Positions 1-8,143 of a stretch of DNA of 64,000 nt are shown piece by piece. The stretch's first letter is position 1; each line of letters opens with the position of its first letter. The DNA is taken from assembly GCA_030649945.1 (NCBI GenBank), contig JAUSFE010000140.1:23619-87618 (forward strand), read 5' to 3'. The position numbers and the translations under genes are program-made. The notes beneath the pieces are model-generated. The model was not told the DNA's origin. It did no database searches and saw only the letters and a list, made by a program, of their open reading frames with translations. Origin of the DNA: Dehalococcoidia bacterium (GTDB taxonomy: Bacteria; Chloroflexota; Dehalococcoidia; SM23-28-2; RBG-16-64-32).

Positions 1-222
1 GTGGCCCGGAGAACCCTCCTTCACGCATCAACCATGCGGCTGATGTGTTTGCCCGGAGTAGCTCTTATTATCAGCGGTCTGCTTTGAGTGTCAAGACAGC
101 CGGCGCACCCTCGAAGGTGTGGCGGCCGGCGGGACGGACCGCCGCCTTCCCTTGCGACGTGTGAAATCGGTACGATAGAATCCGCAGGTAGCCCCACACA
201 CCTGAAGAGAGGTAGCCCCTTC

Positions 223-2280
223 ATGAAAGATTACCCGGCAGACAGGATCCGCAACGTTGCGCTCGCCGGCCACAGCGGCACAGGCAAGACCTCCCTCGCC
301 GAAGCCCTCCTCTTCGCTGCGGGCGCCACCAGCCGGCTGGGGAAGGTTGAAGAGGGCACCACCGCCAGTGACTGGGACCCGGACGAACAGAAGCGGCAGT
401 TCAGCCTCAATCTCTCCATCCTCCCCCTGGAGTGGAGCGGGCACAAAGTGAACGTCCTGGACACGCCCGGCTACATGGACTTCATGGGCGAGGTGAAGTG
501 CGGCCTGCGGGCGGCGGAGCTGGCCCTGATCACCGTTGACGCCGCCTCCGGCATCCAGGTAGGCACGGAGTTCGCCTGGCGCTTCGCTGATGAGCTGGAG
601 CTGCCGCGCGCCGTCTTCGTCAACCGCATGGACCGCGAGAACGCGGACTTCAACGCGACGCTTGCCCACATGCAGGACATGTGGGGCAAGAAGTGCCTGG
701 CGCTCCAGATCCCCATCGGCTCGCAGCAGTCGTTCGAGGGAGTGGTGGACGTGCTGACGATGAAGGCCTACATGGGCGAGAAGGCCGAAGAGCAGGACAT
801 CCCGCCAGACCTCGCCGGCGCGGCCGAATCCCTGCGCGAGAAGCTCATTGAGGCCGCGGCCGAGACCGATGACGCCCTCATCACCAAGTACCTGGAGGGC
901 CAGGACCTGAGCGCGGAGGAGCTGGCCCGGGGCGTGCGCGCGGGGGTCGTCTCCGGCAGCATCGTGCCCGTGCTGGCCGGCTCGGCCGCCAGGCTCGTCG
1001 GCGTGCGCCGTCTCCTGGACTCCATCGCGGCGCTCTTCCCGGCGCCCACGGACCGGCCGCTGCGCCTGGACGGCAAGGAGTTCAGGGCCGACGCTTCGCA
1101 ACCCGTCGTCGCGCTCGTCTTCAAGACCGCGGCGGACCCCTACGTGGGCCGGCTCACGTACTTCCGGGTGTTCTCCGGCACGCTGAAGTCTGACTCCCAG
1201 GCCTGGAACGCCAATAAACAGGCCGCCGAGCGCATCGGCGCCGTTTACCACGTCGCCGGGAAGACCCAGGAGCAGGTGCCGCAGGTGTCGGCCGGCGATA
1301 TCGGCGCCGTCGCCAAGCTGGCCGAGACACACACCGGCGATACTCTCTGTGCCCGCGAGAGCGCCGTCACGCTGCCGGCCATCTCCTTCCCCAGCCCGTC
1401 CTTCAGCGCCGCCATCTCTCCCCGGACCAAGGCGGACCTGGACAAGATGGGCACGGCCCTCCACCGCATCGTGGAGGAGGACCCCAGCCTGCGCCTGGAG
1501 CGCCACGCGGACACCGGCGAGATGATCCTCTCCGGCCTGGGGGAGTCGCACGTGGAGGTGGCGCTGGAGAAGATCCGCCGCAAGTTCGGCGTGGACCTGG
1601 AGATGTCACTGCCGAAGGTGCCCTACCGTGAAACGGTCCGCGGGAAGGCCCAGGCGGAGTACACGCACAGGAAGCAGACGGGCGGCCACGGCCAGTTCGC
1701 GCGGGTGGCGCTGGAGGTGGAGTCGCTGCCCCGCGGCTCCGGCGTGGAGTTCCAGGACCGCATCGTGGGCGGCACCGTCCCCAGGCAGTACATCGGCTCC
1801 GTCGAAAAAGGCGTGACGGAGGCCAGCCATGAAGGCGTCCTCGCCCACTACCCCATGGTGGACGTGCGCATCACGCTCTACGACGGCAAGGAGCACCCGG
1901 TGGACTCATCGGACATCGCCTTCAAGATCGCGGCGTCCATGGCGCTCAAGAAGGGCACCGAGGACGCCCAGCCCATCATCCTGGAGCCCATCGTGAACAT
2001 GCGCATCACGGTCCCGGAGGCCAACACCGGCGACGTGATCAGCGACCTGAACGTCAAGCGCGCCCGCGTCCTGGGCATGACGCCGCAGGGAACGATGACG
2101 ACGATCGACGCGCAGGCGCCGCTGGCAGAGGTCCAGCGCTACTCCGCGGACATGCGTTCCATCACCCAGGGCCGCGGCTTCTTCACGCTGGAGTTCTCGC
2201 ACTACGAAGAGGTGCCCTCCCATCTGGCGCAGAAGATCATCGACTCCGCCCAGAAGCAGCGCGAGGCGGCGCGGGCCTAG
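223..2280 (+). CDS. fusA: Elongation factor G-like translational GTPase
   Basis: About 685 residues. The P-loop GHSGTGKT lies near residues 16-23, the DTPG switch motif near 80-83 and NRMD, a variant of the NKMD guanine-specificity motif, near 134-137. EF-G domains II-V follow, including the domain IV stretch with the TGGHGQFARV loop. EF-G drives ribosome translocation with GTP. The divergent G4 motif and short domain spacing suggest the second EF-G type found alongside canonical FusA, so it may be a paralogue. The track ORF opens at 88, but the ATG at 223 is preceded by a GAAGAGAGG ribosome site and starts the conserved N-terminus. I see no ribosomal-protein neighbours. Confidence 0.88.
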   Translation: MKDYPADRIRNVALAGHSGTGKTSLAEALLFAAGATSRLGKVEEGTTASDWDPDEQKRQFSLNLSILPLEWSGHKVNVLDTPGYMDFMGEVKCGLRAAELALITVDAASGIQVGTEFAWRFADELELPRAVFVNRMDRENADFNATLAHMQDMWGKKCLALQIPIGSQQSFEGVVDVLTMKAYMGEKAEEQDIPPDLAGAAESLREKLIEAAAETDDALITKYLEGQDLSAEELARGVRAGVVSGSIVPVLAGSAARLVGVRRLLDSIAALFPAPTDRPLRLDGKEFRADASQPVVALVFKTAADPYVGRLTYFRVFSGTLKSDSQAWNANKQAAERIGAVYHVAGKTQEQVPQVSAGDIGAVAKLAETHTGDTLCARESAVTLPAISFPSPSFSAAISPRTKADLDKMGTALHRIVEEDPSLRLERHADTGEMILSGLGESHVEVALEKIRRKFGVDLEMSLPKVPYRETVRGKAQAEYTHRKQTGGHGQFARVALEVESLPRGSGVEFQDRIVGGTVPRQYIGSVEKGVTEASHEGVLAHYPMVDVRITLYDGKEHPVDSSDIAFKIAASMALKKGTEDAQPIILEPIVNMRITVPEANTGDVISDLNVKRARVLGMTPQGTMTTIDAQAPLAEVQRYSADMRSITQGRGFFTLEFSHYEEVPSHLAQKIIDSAQKQREAARA

Positions 2281-2403
2281 AGGTCACTTGACGATTCCGG
2301 CGGGCCTACGGAGAAGAGGCCTGCCGGGCCACAGGGAGGGATCCCTGCGGGCCACATCCGTGATGCTCATCGCAGCGGGATCACCGGAAGGGGCCCGGCG
2401 CGG

Positions 2404-2997
2404 CTAGTAAGGCTCCACGACGAACCCGTCGCAGGCGATGAAACCGCCGTCTATCTCCCAGACGACCGTATGGACCCCGGCGGAGAGCGGGGCGCCTCCG
2501 GTGAAGTTCTCGGGATAGAGGAGATAGCCCCAGGCATCGGCGCTTACGGACGTGGCCCCGGTAAAGGAGGTGCCGTCCGGGGCGATAACCCGGGCGCCGG
2601 CGTAGTAGTTCTCGTCCGCGGCGCCGAACTTGTTGCGCAGGCCAAGCTCCACCACCTCCGCCGGGCGCACCGGACCCGGCTGGCCCCTGGGCGCCGACAC
2701 CTGCCACTCCCGGTCGATGGCCGGCGCGGGCATACCGGGGCAGGTGAACGAGGCGGGGTCGTAGACGAGCCGCTGTCCGGGAGAGGCAGTTGGCTCCTGC
2801 GGCGGAGAGGTGGGCGAAGGCGCTTCCGGGCGCGAGGGTGCCGCCGTTGCCGCCGGACGTTCCGTGGCCTGCGCGGTGACGGTGGACGCCGGTCCCTGCC
2901 CGTCGTCGCCGCAGGCGGCGGCCAGCAGCGCGAGCGCCGAGAGGGCAACCGGGAGGGTCCGCCAGGAGAGACCGGGAACGCTGCGCAGGCGCGCCAT
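2404..2997 (-). CDS. Secreted lipoprotein of unknown function
   Basis: About 197 residues. The N-terminus has a hydrophobic signal ending in a lipobox (LAAAC), followed by a Thr/Ala/Pro-rich linker typical of lipid-anchored exported proteins, then a roughly 110-residue probable beta-sandwich domain with two cysteines that I cannot place in a family. I chose the ATG at 2997 because it precedes the signal peptide. This ATG lies inside the left 46-bp repeat that flanks the toxin-antitoxin insert, and in the repeat it overlaps a TGA as TGATG. Before the insertion this gene therefore probably followed the NTF2-like gene with overlapping stop and start codons. Confidence 0.7.
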   Translation of the reverse strand: MARLRSVPGLSWRTLPVALSALALLAAACGDDGQGPASTVTAQATERPAATAAPSRPEAPSPTSPPQEPTASPGQRLVYDPASFTCPGMPAPAIDREWQVSAPRGQPGPVRPAEVVELGLRNKFGAADENYYAGARVIAPDGTSFTGATSVSADAWGYLLYPENFTGGAPLSAGVHTVVWEIDGGFIACDGFVVEPY

Positions 2998-3036
2998 CAC
3001 TCCCGCGCGATGATGTCCGCGTCCACAATCTTCCAC
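2991..3036. repeat. Left copy of a perfect 46-bp direct repeat
   Basis: Identical over 46 bp to 3587-3632. Read on the minus strand it encodes the last residues of the NTF2-like protein (ending IIARE, stop) and runs into the ATG of the lipoprotein gene. The NTF2 gene body is not present here, so this copy is a 3'-end remnant created by duplication. The toxin-antitoxin genes lie between the two copies. Confidence 0.95.
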
Positions 3037-3040
3037 GCGG

Positions 3041-3306
3041 CTACAGTGTCGCGAGCAACTGGTCATAGTCAGCGTGCGTGCCGATCCAAAACCATATCAG
3101 CACATCGTCCTCGCGTACGGCCAGTGCGCGGTGCGTGAGACCGATGCGAGCCGAGTAGATCGGCCTGCGGGGTGCACTTGTTTGAACCTCAGGCTCGGGT
3201 GCGCAGGGTCGCGCAGGAGAGTGCGATATGCCTGCCGGGCTCGGACCTGCGCTTGTTCGGGCAGCGCCGCGAATGCCTTGCGGAAGCGATGGGTAGTGTT
3301 CTTCAA
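3041..3306 (-). pseudogene. RelE/ParE-like toxin, frameshifted
   Basis: Two overlapping reading frames together make one RelE/ParE-superfamily toxin of about 88 residues. The first frame (TTG start at 3306) gives the helical part ending near RDPAHPSLRFKQVH. The second gives the beta-strand part with RRPIYSARIGLTHRALAV and the terminal IWFWIGTHADYDQLL, which is typical of this toxin family. The frames join at a run of four C (minus strand); one additional C would restore a continuous protein. Either the toxin is inactivated or the assembly has an indel. The start overlaps the antitoxin stop as TTGA, the usual antitoxin-toxin arrangement. Confidence 0.75.
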
Positions 3307-3521
3307 AGCGCATCCGGATCGAGAGGCTCGGTACCTCCTTCTCGATACTCGGCCAGCGCTTCATCAGCGAGACGATCGAGGGCCGGCAGCGACTCTGCAA
3401 GTGCCGCCCGCCACCGTTTGTCCGCGGCCAGCTCTTCCAAGATGACAGCCGCGAGCTGCTCTTGATCGGGTTCGGGCAGCCGTGAGGCGGCTTCGAATGC
3501 TTGCTTGAGGGCGTTGTTCAT
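3303..3521 (-). CDS. Antitoxin of a RelE/ParE-type toxin-antitoxin pair
   Basis: About 72 residues starting MNNALKQAFEAASRLPEPDQ, an all-helical acidic protein typical of the short antitoxins encoded just before ParE-like toxins. Its stop overlaps the toxin start by 4 nt. An in-frame ATG at 3593, contributed by the right 46-bp repeat, could extend it by 24 residues, but the internal start gives the conserved length. Function is inferred from gene order and sequence style. The toxin itself appears broken, so the antitoxin may be an orphan. Confidence 0.7.
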   Translation of the reverse strand: MNNALKQAFEAASRLPEPDQEQLAAVILEELAADKRWRAALAESLPALDRLADEALAEYREGGTEPLDPDAL

Positions 3522-3586
3522 GCGGTCGTACTCCTCGGTACCCTTCGATGATAAACGAAGGGGCACCGGGGTAGCCAGTGCTGACG

Positions 3587-3632
3587 GCGCCATCACTCCC
3601 GCGCGATGATGTCCGCGTCCACAATCTTCCAC
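3587..3632. repeat. Right copy of the 46-bp direct repeat
   Basis: This copy is the genuine 3' end of the NTF2-like gene (stop at 3593-3595). With 2991-3036 it brackets the toxin-antitoxin insert of about 550 bp. No terminal inverted repeats or transposase are visible in the insert. Confidence 0.95.
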
Positions 3633-3898
3633 TCCGCGCCCAGCTTCGACCAGCGGGCGCGGACGGTGAAGGACTCCGGCCCCAGGTACTTCACGTCATA
3701 GACGTGATCGCCGCCTTCGGAGGACTGGCCGGTGACCTCATAGCCGTGGATCTGGATGGCAGTGCCGCCGCCGGCCGCCGCCTGCAGCTTCAGCATCGCC
3801 TCGGGCATCAGGTCGTTCATGATCTGCGCAATGTCCATGCTCACTATCGCCTTCGCGTGGCGATGCACAGCCGCATCGATGCCGTCGTCCTGGGTCAT
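3593..3898 (-). CDS. SnoaL/NTF2-like domain protein
   Basis: About 101 residues starting MTQDDGIDAAVHRHAKAIVS. The helix-rich first half and the strand-rich second half ending EWKIVDADIIARE fit the NTF2-like fold, used for small-molecule binding or simple isomerase chemistry. No catalytic residues can be assigned. The ATG at 3898 has a strong GGGAGGAGA ribosome site. A second protein of this class lies at 6162-6536, ending in a similar strand pattern (DRWMIVHAERLW). It was probably co-transcribed with the lipoprotein gene before the toxin-antitoxin cassette separated them. Confidence 0.65.
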   Translation of the reverse strand: MTQDDGIDAAVHRHAKAIVSMDIAQIMNDLMPEAMLKLQAAAGGGTAIQIHGYEVTGQSSEGGDHVYDVKYLGPESFTVRARWSKLGAEWKIVDADIIARE

Positions 3899-3975
3899 TG
3901 GCGCTTCTCCTCCCGCAACTTGTGGCAGTGCGAATACTAGGGAGCCGCAGGAGCGCGTGTCAACGCCTCGCGCCG

Positions 3976-5256
3976 TCACTGCGCCCGCGCCGCCTCTCCC
4001 AGCTTCTTCAGCGTCCCGTCGGCCCGCACCTGCACCGGCTGCAGCGCCTGGATAGAGAGGTGGTCCTGCGGGCCGAGATCGACCTCAATACCGGCCGCGA
4101 GCAGAGACGGCCGGAAGCCCTGGATCAACTCGGCGGCCCTCAGCACGCCCCCGCGCGAGAGGTTATCGCACGAGCGCTTCAGGGTCTCCACGGCCAGCTC
4201 GCCCAGCGACTGCGCGTACACGCTCAGGCTGCTCACCGGCGGCCCGTCATACGTCCCCATGATGCGCTGGTGTTCACGCATGGCCGGGTCTTCCACGTCC
4301 TCGATGGCGCTGAGGAGATAGGCCGTGGAGAGCGTGCCCTCCAGCTCCTTGAACCCGGCCTCCAGCTGCGCCGGCGAGTTCCCCCCCGCCAGCGCGGCCG
4401 CCACCGAGGCCGGCGCGTTGACGTAGCTCATGGCGAACTGTGGCCTGTAGCCTTTGCTGTGGGACTCGAAGATCGCCCTCGCCGTGAACTCCGGGATCGT
4501 GGCCAGGAAGACCACTTCCACCCCGTCCTGCTGCATGCTCAGCAACTGCGGCCCGATGTCCGGCTCCAGCGGATCGTACGGCTGCTCGGAGACCAGCAGC
4601 GCCGGGTCGGCAAGAGCGCCCTTGAGGCCGCTCAGGTAGTCCTGGCCGAAGGCATCGTTCTCGTAGAGGATGCCGATCGTCTTGCCCGGGAAGTTCTGGC
4701 TCACGTATCTCGCCTGGACCCTGGCGTCCGTCGTGTAGTCCGGGATATAGCCAATGGTCCAGGGCCACTTCTGGACGTCGCCCCAGCCGGACCAGCCGGT
4801 CGAAAGGAACAGGTCCGGGACGCCGTCCGCCGTATTGCCGTCGCCGTTGGGGTCGTTCAGGTAGGGCGCTACCTGCTGGTGGTTCGTCGTGTTGAAGGCG
4901 CCGAGTACCGCCAGCACCTGGTCCTGCTCTACCAGCTTCTTCGTCTTCTCCAGGGCCAGCGCCGCGCTGTACTGATCATCCTCTACCACCGGCGCGATCT
5001 CCCGCCCGCAGACGCCGCCGTCCTCCTGGTTCACCTTCGCGAAGTACGCCTGCAGCGCCTTGGTCACCGCCCCGTACGGCGTCTTCCCCACGCCCGCCAG
5101 GTCGTTCGTCATGCCCAGCCGTATCTCGCCCGCCGACGATGCGCTGACGCTGGGGCTGGCCGGCGCGCCGTCATCTCCTGATCCGCAGGCGCCGGCCAGA
5201 ACGAGCACCGCGGCCACTACCAGGGCGAGGGACGCGGAATGACGCCTCAATCTCAA
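3976..5256 (-). CDS. ABC transporter substrate-binding lipoprotein (branched-chain amino acid type)
   Basis: About 426 residues with a signal peptide and lipobox (LAGAC). The mature protein opens EIRLGMTNDLAGVGK and has the two-lobed periplasmic-binding type I layout of LivJ/urea/amide-binding proteins, including the GILYENDAFGQDYLSGLK inter-lobe segment. It should capture an amino acid, amide or similar ligand for an ABC importer. No LivHMGF permease or ATPase genes are adjacent, so the partner is elsewhere or the protein is an orphan receptor. It is divergent from bioY across about 156 bp. Confidence 0.82.
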   Translation of the reverse strand: MRLRRHSASLALVVAAVLVLAGACGSGDDGAPASPSVSASSAGEIRLGMTNDLAGVGKTPYGAVTKALQAYFAKVNQEDGGVCGREIAPVVEDDQYSAALALEKTKKLVEQDQVLAVLGAFNTTNHQQVAPYLNDPNGDGNTADGVPDLFLSTGWSGWGDVQKWPWTIGYIPDYTTDARVQARYVSQNFPGKTIGILYENDAFGQDYLSGLKGALADPALLVSEQPYDPLEPDIGPQLLSMQQDGVEVVFLATIPEFTARAIFESHSKGYRPQFAMSYVNAPASVAAALAGGNSPAQLEAGFKELEGTLSTAYLLSAIEDVEDPAMREHQRIMGTYDGPPVSSLSVYAQSLGELAVETLKRSCDNLSRGGVLRAAELIQGFRPSLLAAGIEVDLGPQDHLSIQALQPVQVRADGTLKKLGEAARAQ

Positions 5257-5412
5257 CTCCTCTGAAATGCTATCCCGTCGCCATCCGCAGGTTCAAGTCA
5301 GCATGTTCTCAGTGACCGCGCGCCGCTTGCCCGCGGTGAAGGCAGCCCTTAGGATTAGCAGCGGCATTATTCGCTACGCTTTTCACCCAGGCCACATCCC
5401 AAGGAGGACGCC

Positions 5413-6165
5413 TTGCAACGCACCGAGGCCCTGACACTGGCAGATGCCGTATTTCCGCGGATCCAGGCGGACAGCAAGATCGCGGCATTGGCTCGCGACC
5501 TGGCGCTCATGGTGGGCTTCGCGGGCTTCGTCGCGCTGTGCGCCCAGATGGCCGTGCAGCTGCCGTGGACAACAGTGCCGATTACCGGCCAGACCTTCGC
5601 GGCCCTGGTGACAGGCGGCGCTCTGGGGGCCTGGCGGGGCGCCGGCTCCCTCTCCATCTACATGCTCATGGGGATGATCGGCATTCCGGTACTGGCGCCG
5701 GTCAACCCGGGCATCTCCGGCAGCTGGGACGTCCACTTCATCCTGCCCTGGAACGGCTCCAATGCCCTGCCGTGGGACATCTCCAGCGGCGGCTACATTG
5801 TGGGCTTTATCCTGGCGGCTGCACTGGTCGGGTACCTGGCAGAGCGGCAATGGGACCGCAAGCCCTGGGTGCACCTGGGCATGTTCTTGGGCAATGTCCT
5901 GATCTATGTCCCCGGGATACTCTGGCTCGCCTATCTCATCGGGAGTGGCTGGGAGCACCCGGTGGCCCAGAAGCCGCTGGGGGACCTGATCGCCGGGTCC
6001 GGCACTTGGGACAAGGCGCTGAAGGGCGGGCTCTACCCCTTTATCGTGGGGGACCTGATGAAGCTGTTCCTGGCTTCGCTCACCCTGCCCGCCGCCTGGG
6101 GTCTGGTGGCCAGGTTCAGGGACCGGGCTGAGACGCCGCCCTCGGCGACCAGCCGCCAGACCTAG
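5413..6165 (+). CDS. bioY: Biotin transporter substrate-specificity component BioY
   Basis: About 250 residues with around six membrane segments. The region PITGQTFAALVTGGALGAWRG and the GGYIVGFILAA segment are the conserved BioY signatures. BioY is the biotin-binding S component that works alone or with the EcfAT energy module. The protein is longer than the usual 190 or so residues because of an extra loop (about residues 92-115, PGISGSWDVHFILPWNGSN) between membrane segments. TTG at 5413 is chosen because AAGGAGG lies 5 nt upstream. The biotin-dependent transcarboxylase at 27-31 kb is a likely consumer. Its TAG stop overlaps the stop of the convergent gene within a shared CTAG. Confidence 0.88.
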   Translation: MQRTEALTLADAVFPRIQADSKIAALARDLALMVGFAGFVALCAQMAVQLPWTTVPITGQTFAALVTGGALGAWRGAGSLSIYMLMGMIGIPVLAPVNPGISGSWDVHFILPWNGSNALPWDISSGGYIVGFILAAALVGYLAERQWDRKPWVHLGMFLGNVLIYVPGILWLAYLIGSGWEHPVAQKPLGDLIAGSGTWDKALKGGLYPFIVGDLMKLFLASLTLPAAWGLVARFRDRAETPPSATSRQT

Positions 6166-6536
6166 CGGTGGCGCAGTACCCTCATCAGGCGCGCGGCCAG
6201 CCGTGAGAGGATGCCCGGGCGGTGCTCTCCATCCGCCCACAGCCGTTCGGCGTGGACGATCATCCACCGGTCGCCCTCCTTGTGCCAGCGGTTGCGCACC
6301 ACGAACGCTTGGTCCCGCACGAAGTAGCGCACGCTGACGGTGAAGTCCGCCCCGCGCGCCTCCGGCGAGTCGATCTCGTAGCGCGACACCCGCGGCGGCA
6401 CACCGGAGAACGAGCCGCGCAGCGAATCGATGGCCTGCGGCGTCAGGTACTTCGCGTAGCCCTGCACGTTCCTCTGCACGCGGGCCTGCGCCTGGTCGTT
6501 CACGGCGGCGAGGAGGTCTTCCGGCAGATCGGGCAT
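6162..6536 (-). CDS. SnoaL/NTF2-like domain protein
   Basis: About 124 residues, MPDLPEDLLAAVNDQAQARV at the start and a basic C-terminus (RLAARLMRVLRHR). It has the same layout as the 3593-3898 protein: N-terminal helices followed by strands, with a terminal RWMIVHAERLW strand. No signal peptide or membrane segment. Function unknown; the family binds small ligands or serves as an accessory fold. The last bases are shared with the convergent bioY stop codon. Confidence 0.6.
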   Translation of the reverse strand: MPDLPEDLLAAVNDQAQARVQRNVQGYAKYLTPQAIDSLRGSFSGVPPRVSRYEIDSPEARGADFTVSVRYFVRDQAFVVRNRWHKEGDRWMIVHAERLWADGEHRPGILSRLAARLMRVLRHR

Positions 6537-6588
6537 TTGCAGACAAGCTTATGCGCGAACCGGCCGTCGGGCAACAATCTGCCTGTGT

Positions 6589-6824
6589 GTCATTCTGCGG
6601 GGCGACCACTGCCGCAGCGGGCGACAACCACTTCCCCGCAGAATCTGGGGCGGGGCTGGAACCCGTTCGGCAGTCAGTGCCCCCCGTCGCGAGCCGGTCG
6701 CATTGCTCGAACCCATCTGCGCACGCGTCGCCGTGCCCGCCGCGCGGATGGCCGGCCCCGCCCCAGATTCCGCGCGGACTCCCCTGTCGCCCGCTGCCTG
6801 CGTCTTGCCGCGCGGAATGACGGA
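6589..6824. repeat. Fold-back element with long imperfect inverted arms
   Basis: The 319-bp gap between the NTF2-like gene and tyrS holds two inverted arms of about 70 bp (6589-6659 and 6752-6824). Each carries a CATTC-GCG end, a GCAGCGGGCGACA core and a GAATCTGGGGCGGGG inner end, so the DNA can fold into one long hairpin. The inner end matches the GATCTGGGGTGGGG portion of the CTAG-ended elements elsewhere in the window. No gene is visible in the gap. Confidence 0.7.
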
Positions 6825-6855
6825 TGTTCCATCACGCAGCGCATGCGTTAATCCG

Positions 6856-8088
6856 TTACGCATCCGTTGACAGGTCCGCGTCCACGATGCGCAGGAAGCG
6901 GTGCTTGCCGACACGGATGACGCTGCCCCGGCGCAGCGCCGGCTGCAGCTCGGTCGTCCTGATGCCATCTACCTCGATCGCCCCCTGTGCCGCCAGCCGC
7001 CGCACTTGTGACCGGCTCTTCACCACACCCGCAGACACCAGCAGTTCCGTGAAGTCCACCGTAGCCGATTCGTTCTGGAACCTCACCGGCACCTCCTGGG
7101 CGTCCTCCGGCAGCTCCCGCCGGCGAAACGTGCGCACGAACTCCGCCTCCGCGCCCTCTGCCTCCGCCCGCCTGTGGAACTGCGCCACGATCTCCCGCGC
7201 CAAGCGCATCTTCTGCTCCATGGGGTCCGTGCGCTCCGCCATGGACCGGCGGATCTCCGCCACCTCGCCGTCCGCCACGTCCGTGAGCAGCTCGAAGTAG
7301 TCGCCGACGAGCGTGTCCGGGATCGACATCACCTTCCCGTACATCTCCGGCGGCGGGTCCTCCACGGCGATGTAGTTGCCGAGGCTCTTGCTCATCTTCA
7401 CCTTGCCGTCCGTGCCCACGAGCAGCGGCACGGTGAAGACGGCCTGCGGCTTCTGGTCAAAGTGGCCCTGCAGCTCGCGCCCCACCAGCAGGTTGAACGT
7501 CTGGTCCGTACCGCCAAACTCGATGTCCGCCCGCACCGCCACGGAGTCGTAGCCCTGCAGCAGCGGGTAGAGGAACTCGTGCACGCCGATGGGCTTCTGC
7601 GCGGCGAAGCGCTGCGCGAAGTCCTCCCGCTCCAGCATCTGCGCCACCGTGAACTTCGCCGCCAGCCGCACCACCTCCGCCAGCGTGAAGGCGCCGAACC
7701 ATTCGCTCTGCCAGCGCACCTCCGTCCGCTCGCGCTCCACGATCTTGAAGAACTGGCGCAGGTACGTCTCCGCGTTCGCCTTCACCTCTTCGGCGGTCAG
7801 CATCGGCCGGGTCTTCGACTGGCCCGACGGGTCGCCGATCTGCGCCGTCCCGTCGCCGACGATGATGACGACGGTGTGGCCCAGCTCCTGCAACTGGCGC
7901 AGCTTGCGCAGGCCCACGGCGTGCCCCAGCGTCAGGTCCGGCGCGCTGGGATCGAACCCCATCTTCAGGCGCAGGGACCGGCCGGATCTCAGCGCCGCCA
8001 GCACCTCCCGCTGCGGGATGATCTCCGCCACGGCGCGCGTGGTGATCCAGCGCAGCTCTGCCGCCGTGGGGATGCGGGCGTCAGTCAT
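6856..8088 (-). CDS. tyrS: Tyrosyl-tRNA synthetase
   Basis: About 410 residues. The class I signature appears as GFDPSAPDLTLGHAVG (HIGH equivalent) near residue 45, and KMSKSLGNYI is the KMSKS loop. The FGGTDQTFNLLVGRELQ stretch is diagnostic of TyrRS, and an S4 RNA-binding domain fills the C-terminus (VVKSRSQVRRLAAQGAI). It charges tRNA-Tyr in the cytoplasm. The layout resembles the TyrZ-type branch. ATG at 8088 (MTDARIPTAAEL) is preferred over the longer track start. It lies downstream of ribF on the same strand with a gap of about 55 bp, so the two may share a transcript. Confidence 0.93.
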   Translation of the reverse strand: MTDARIPTAAELRWITTRAVAEIIPQREVLAALRSGRSLRLKMGFDPSAPDLTLGHAVGLRKLRQLQELGHTVVIIVGDGTAQIGDPSGQSKTRPMLTAEEVKANAETYLRQFFKIVERERTEVRWQSEWFGAFTLAEVVRLAAKFTVAQMLEREDFAQRFAAQKPIGVHEFLYPLLQGYDSVAVRADIEFGGTDQTFNLLVGRELQGHFDQKPQAVFTVPLLVGTDGKVKMSKSLGNYIAVEDPPPEMYGKVMSIPDTLVGDYFELLTDVADGEVAEIRRSMAERTDPMEQKMRLAREIVAQFHRRAEAEGAEAEFVRTFRRRELPEDAQEVPVRFQNESATVDFTELLVSAGVVKSRSQVRRLAAQGAIEVDGIRTTELQPALRRGSVIRVGKHRFLRIVDADLSTDA

Positions 8089-8143
8089 GGCAACGGGAAC
8101 CGGGCTCCAACTTCCAACCTCCAACCTCGAGCGATCCCGTCTC

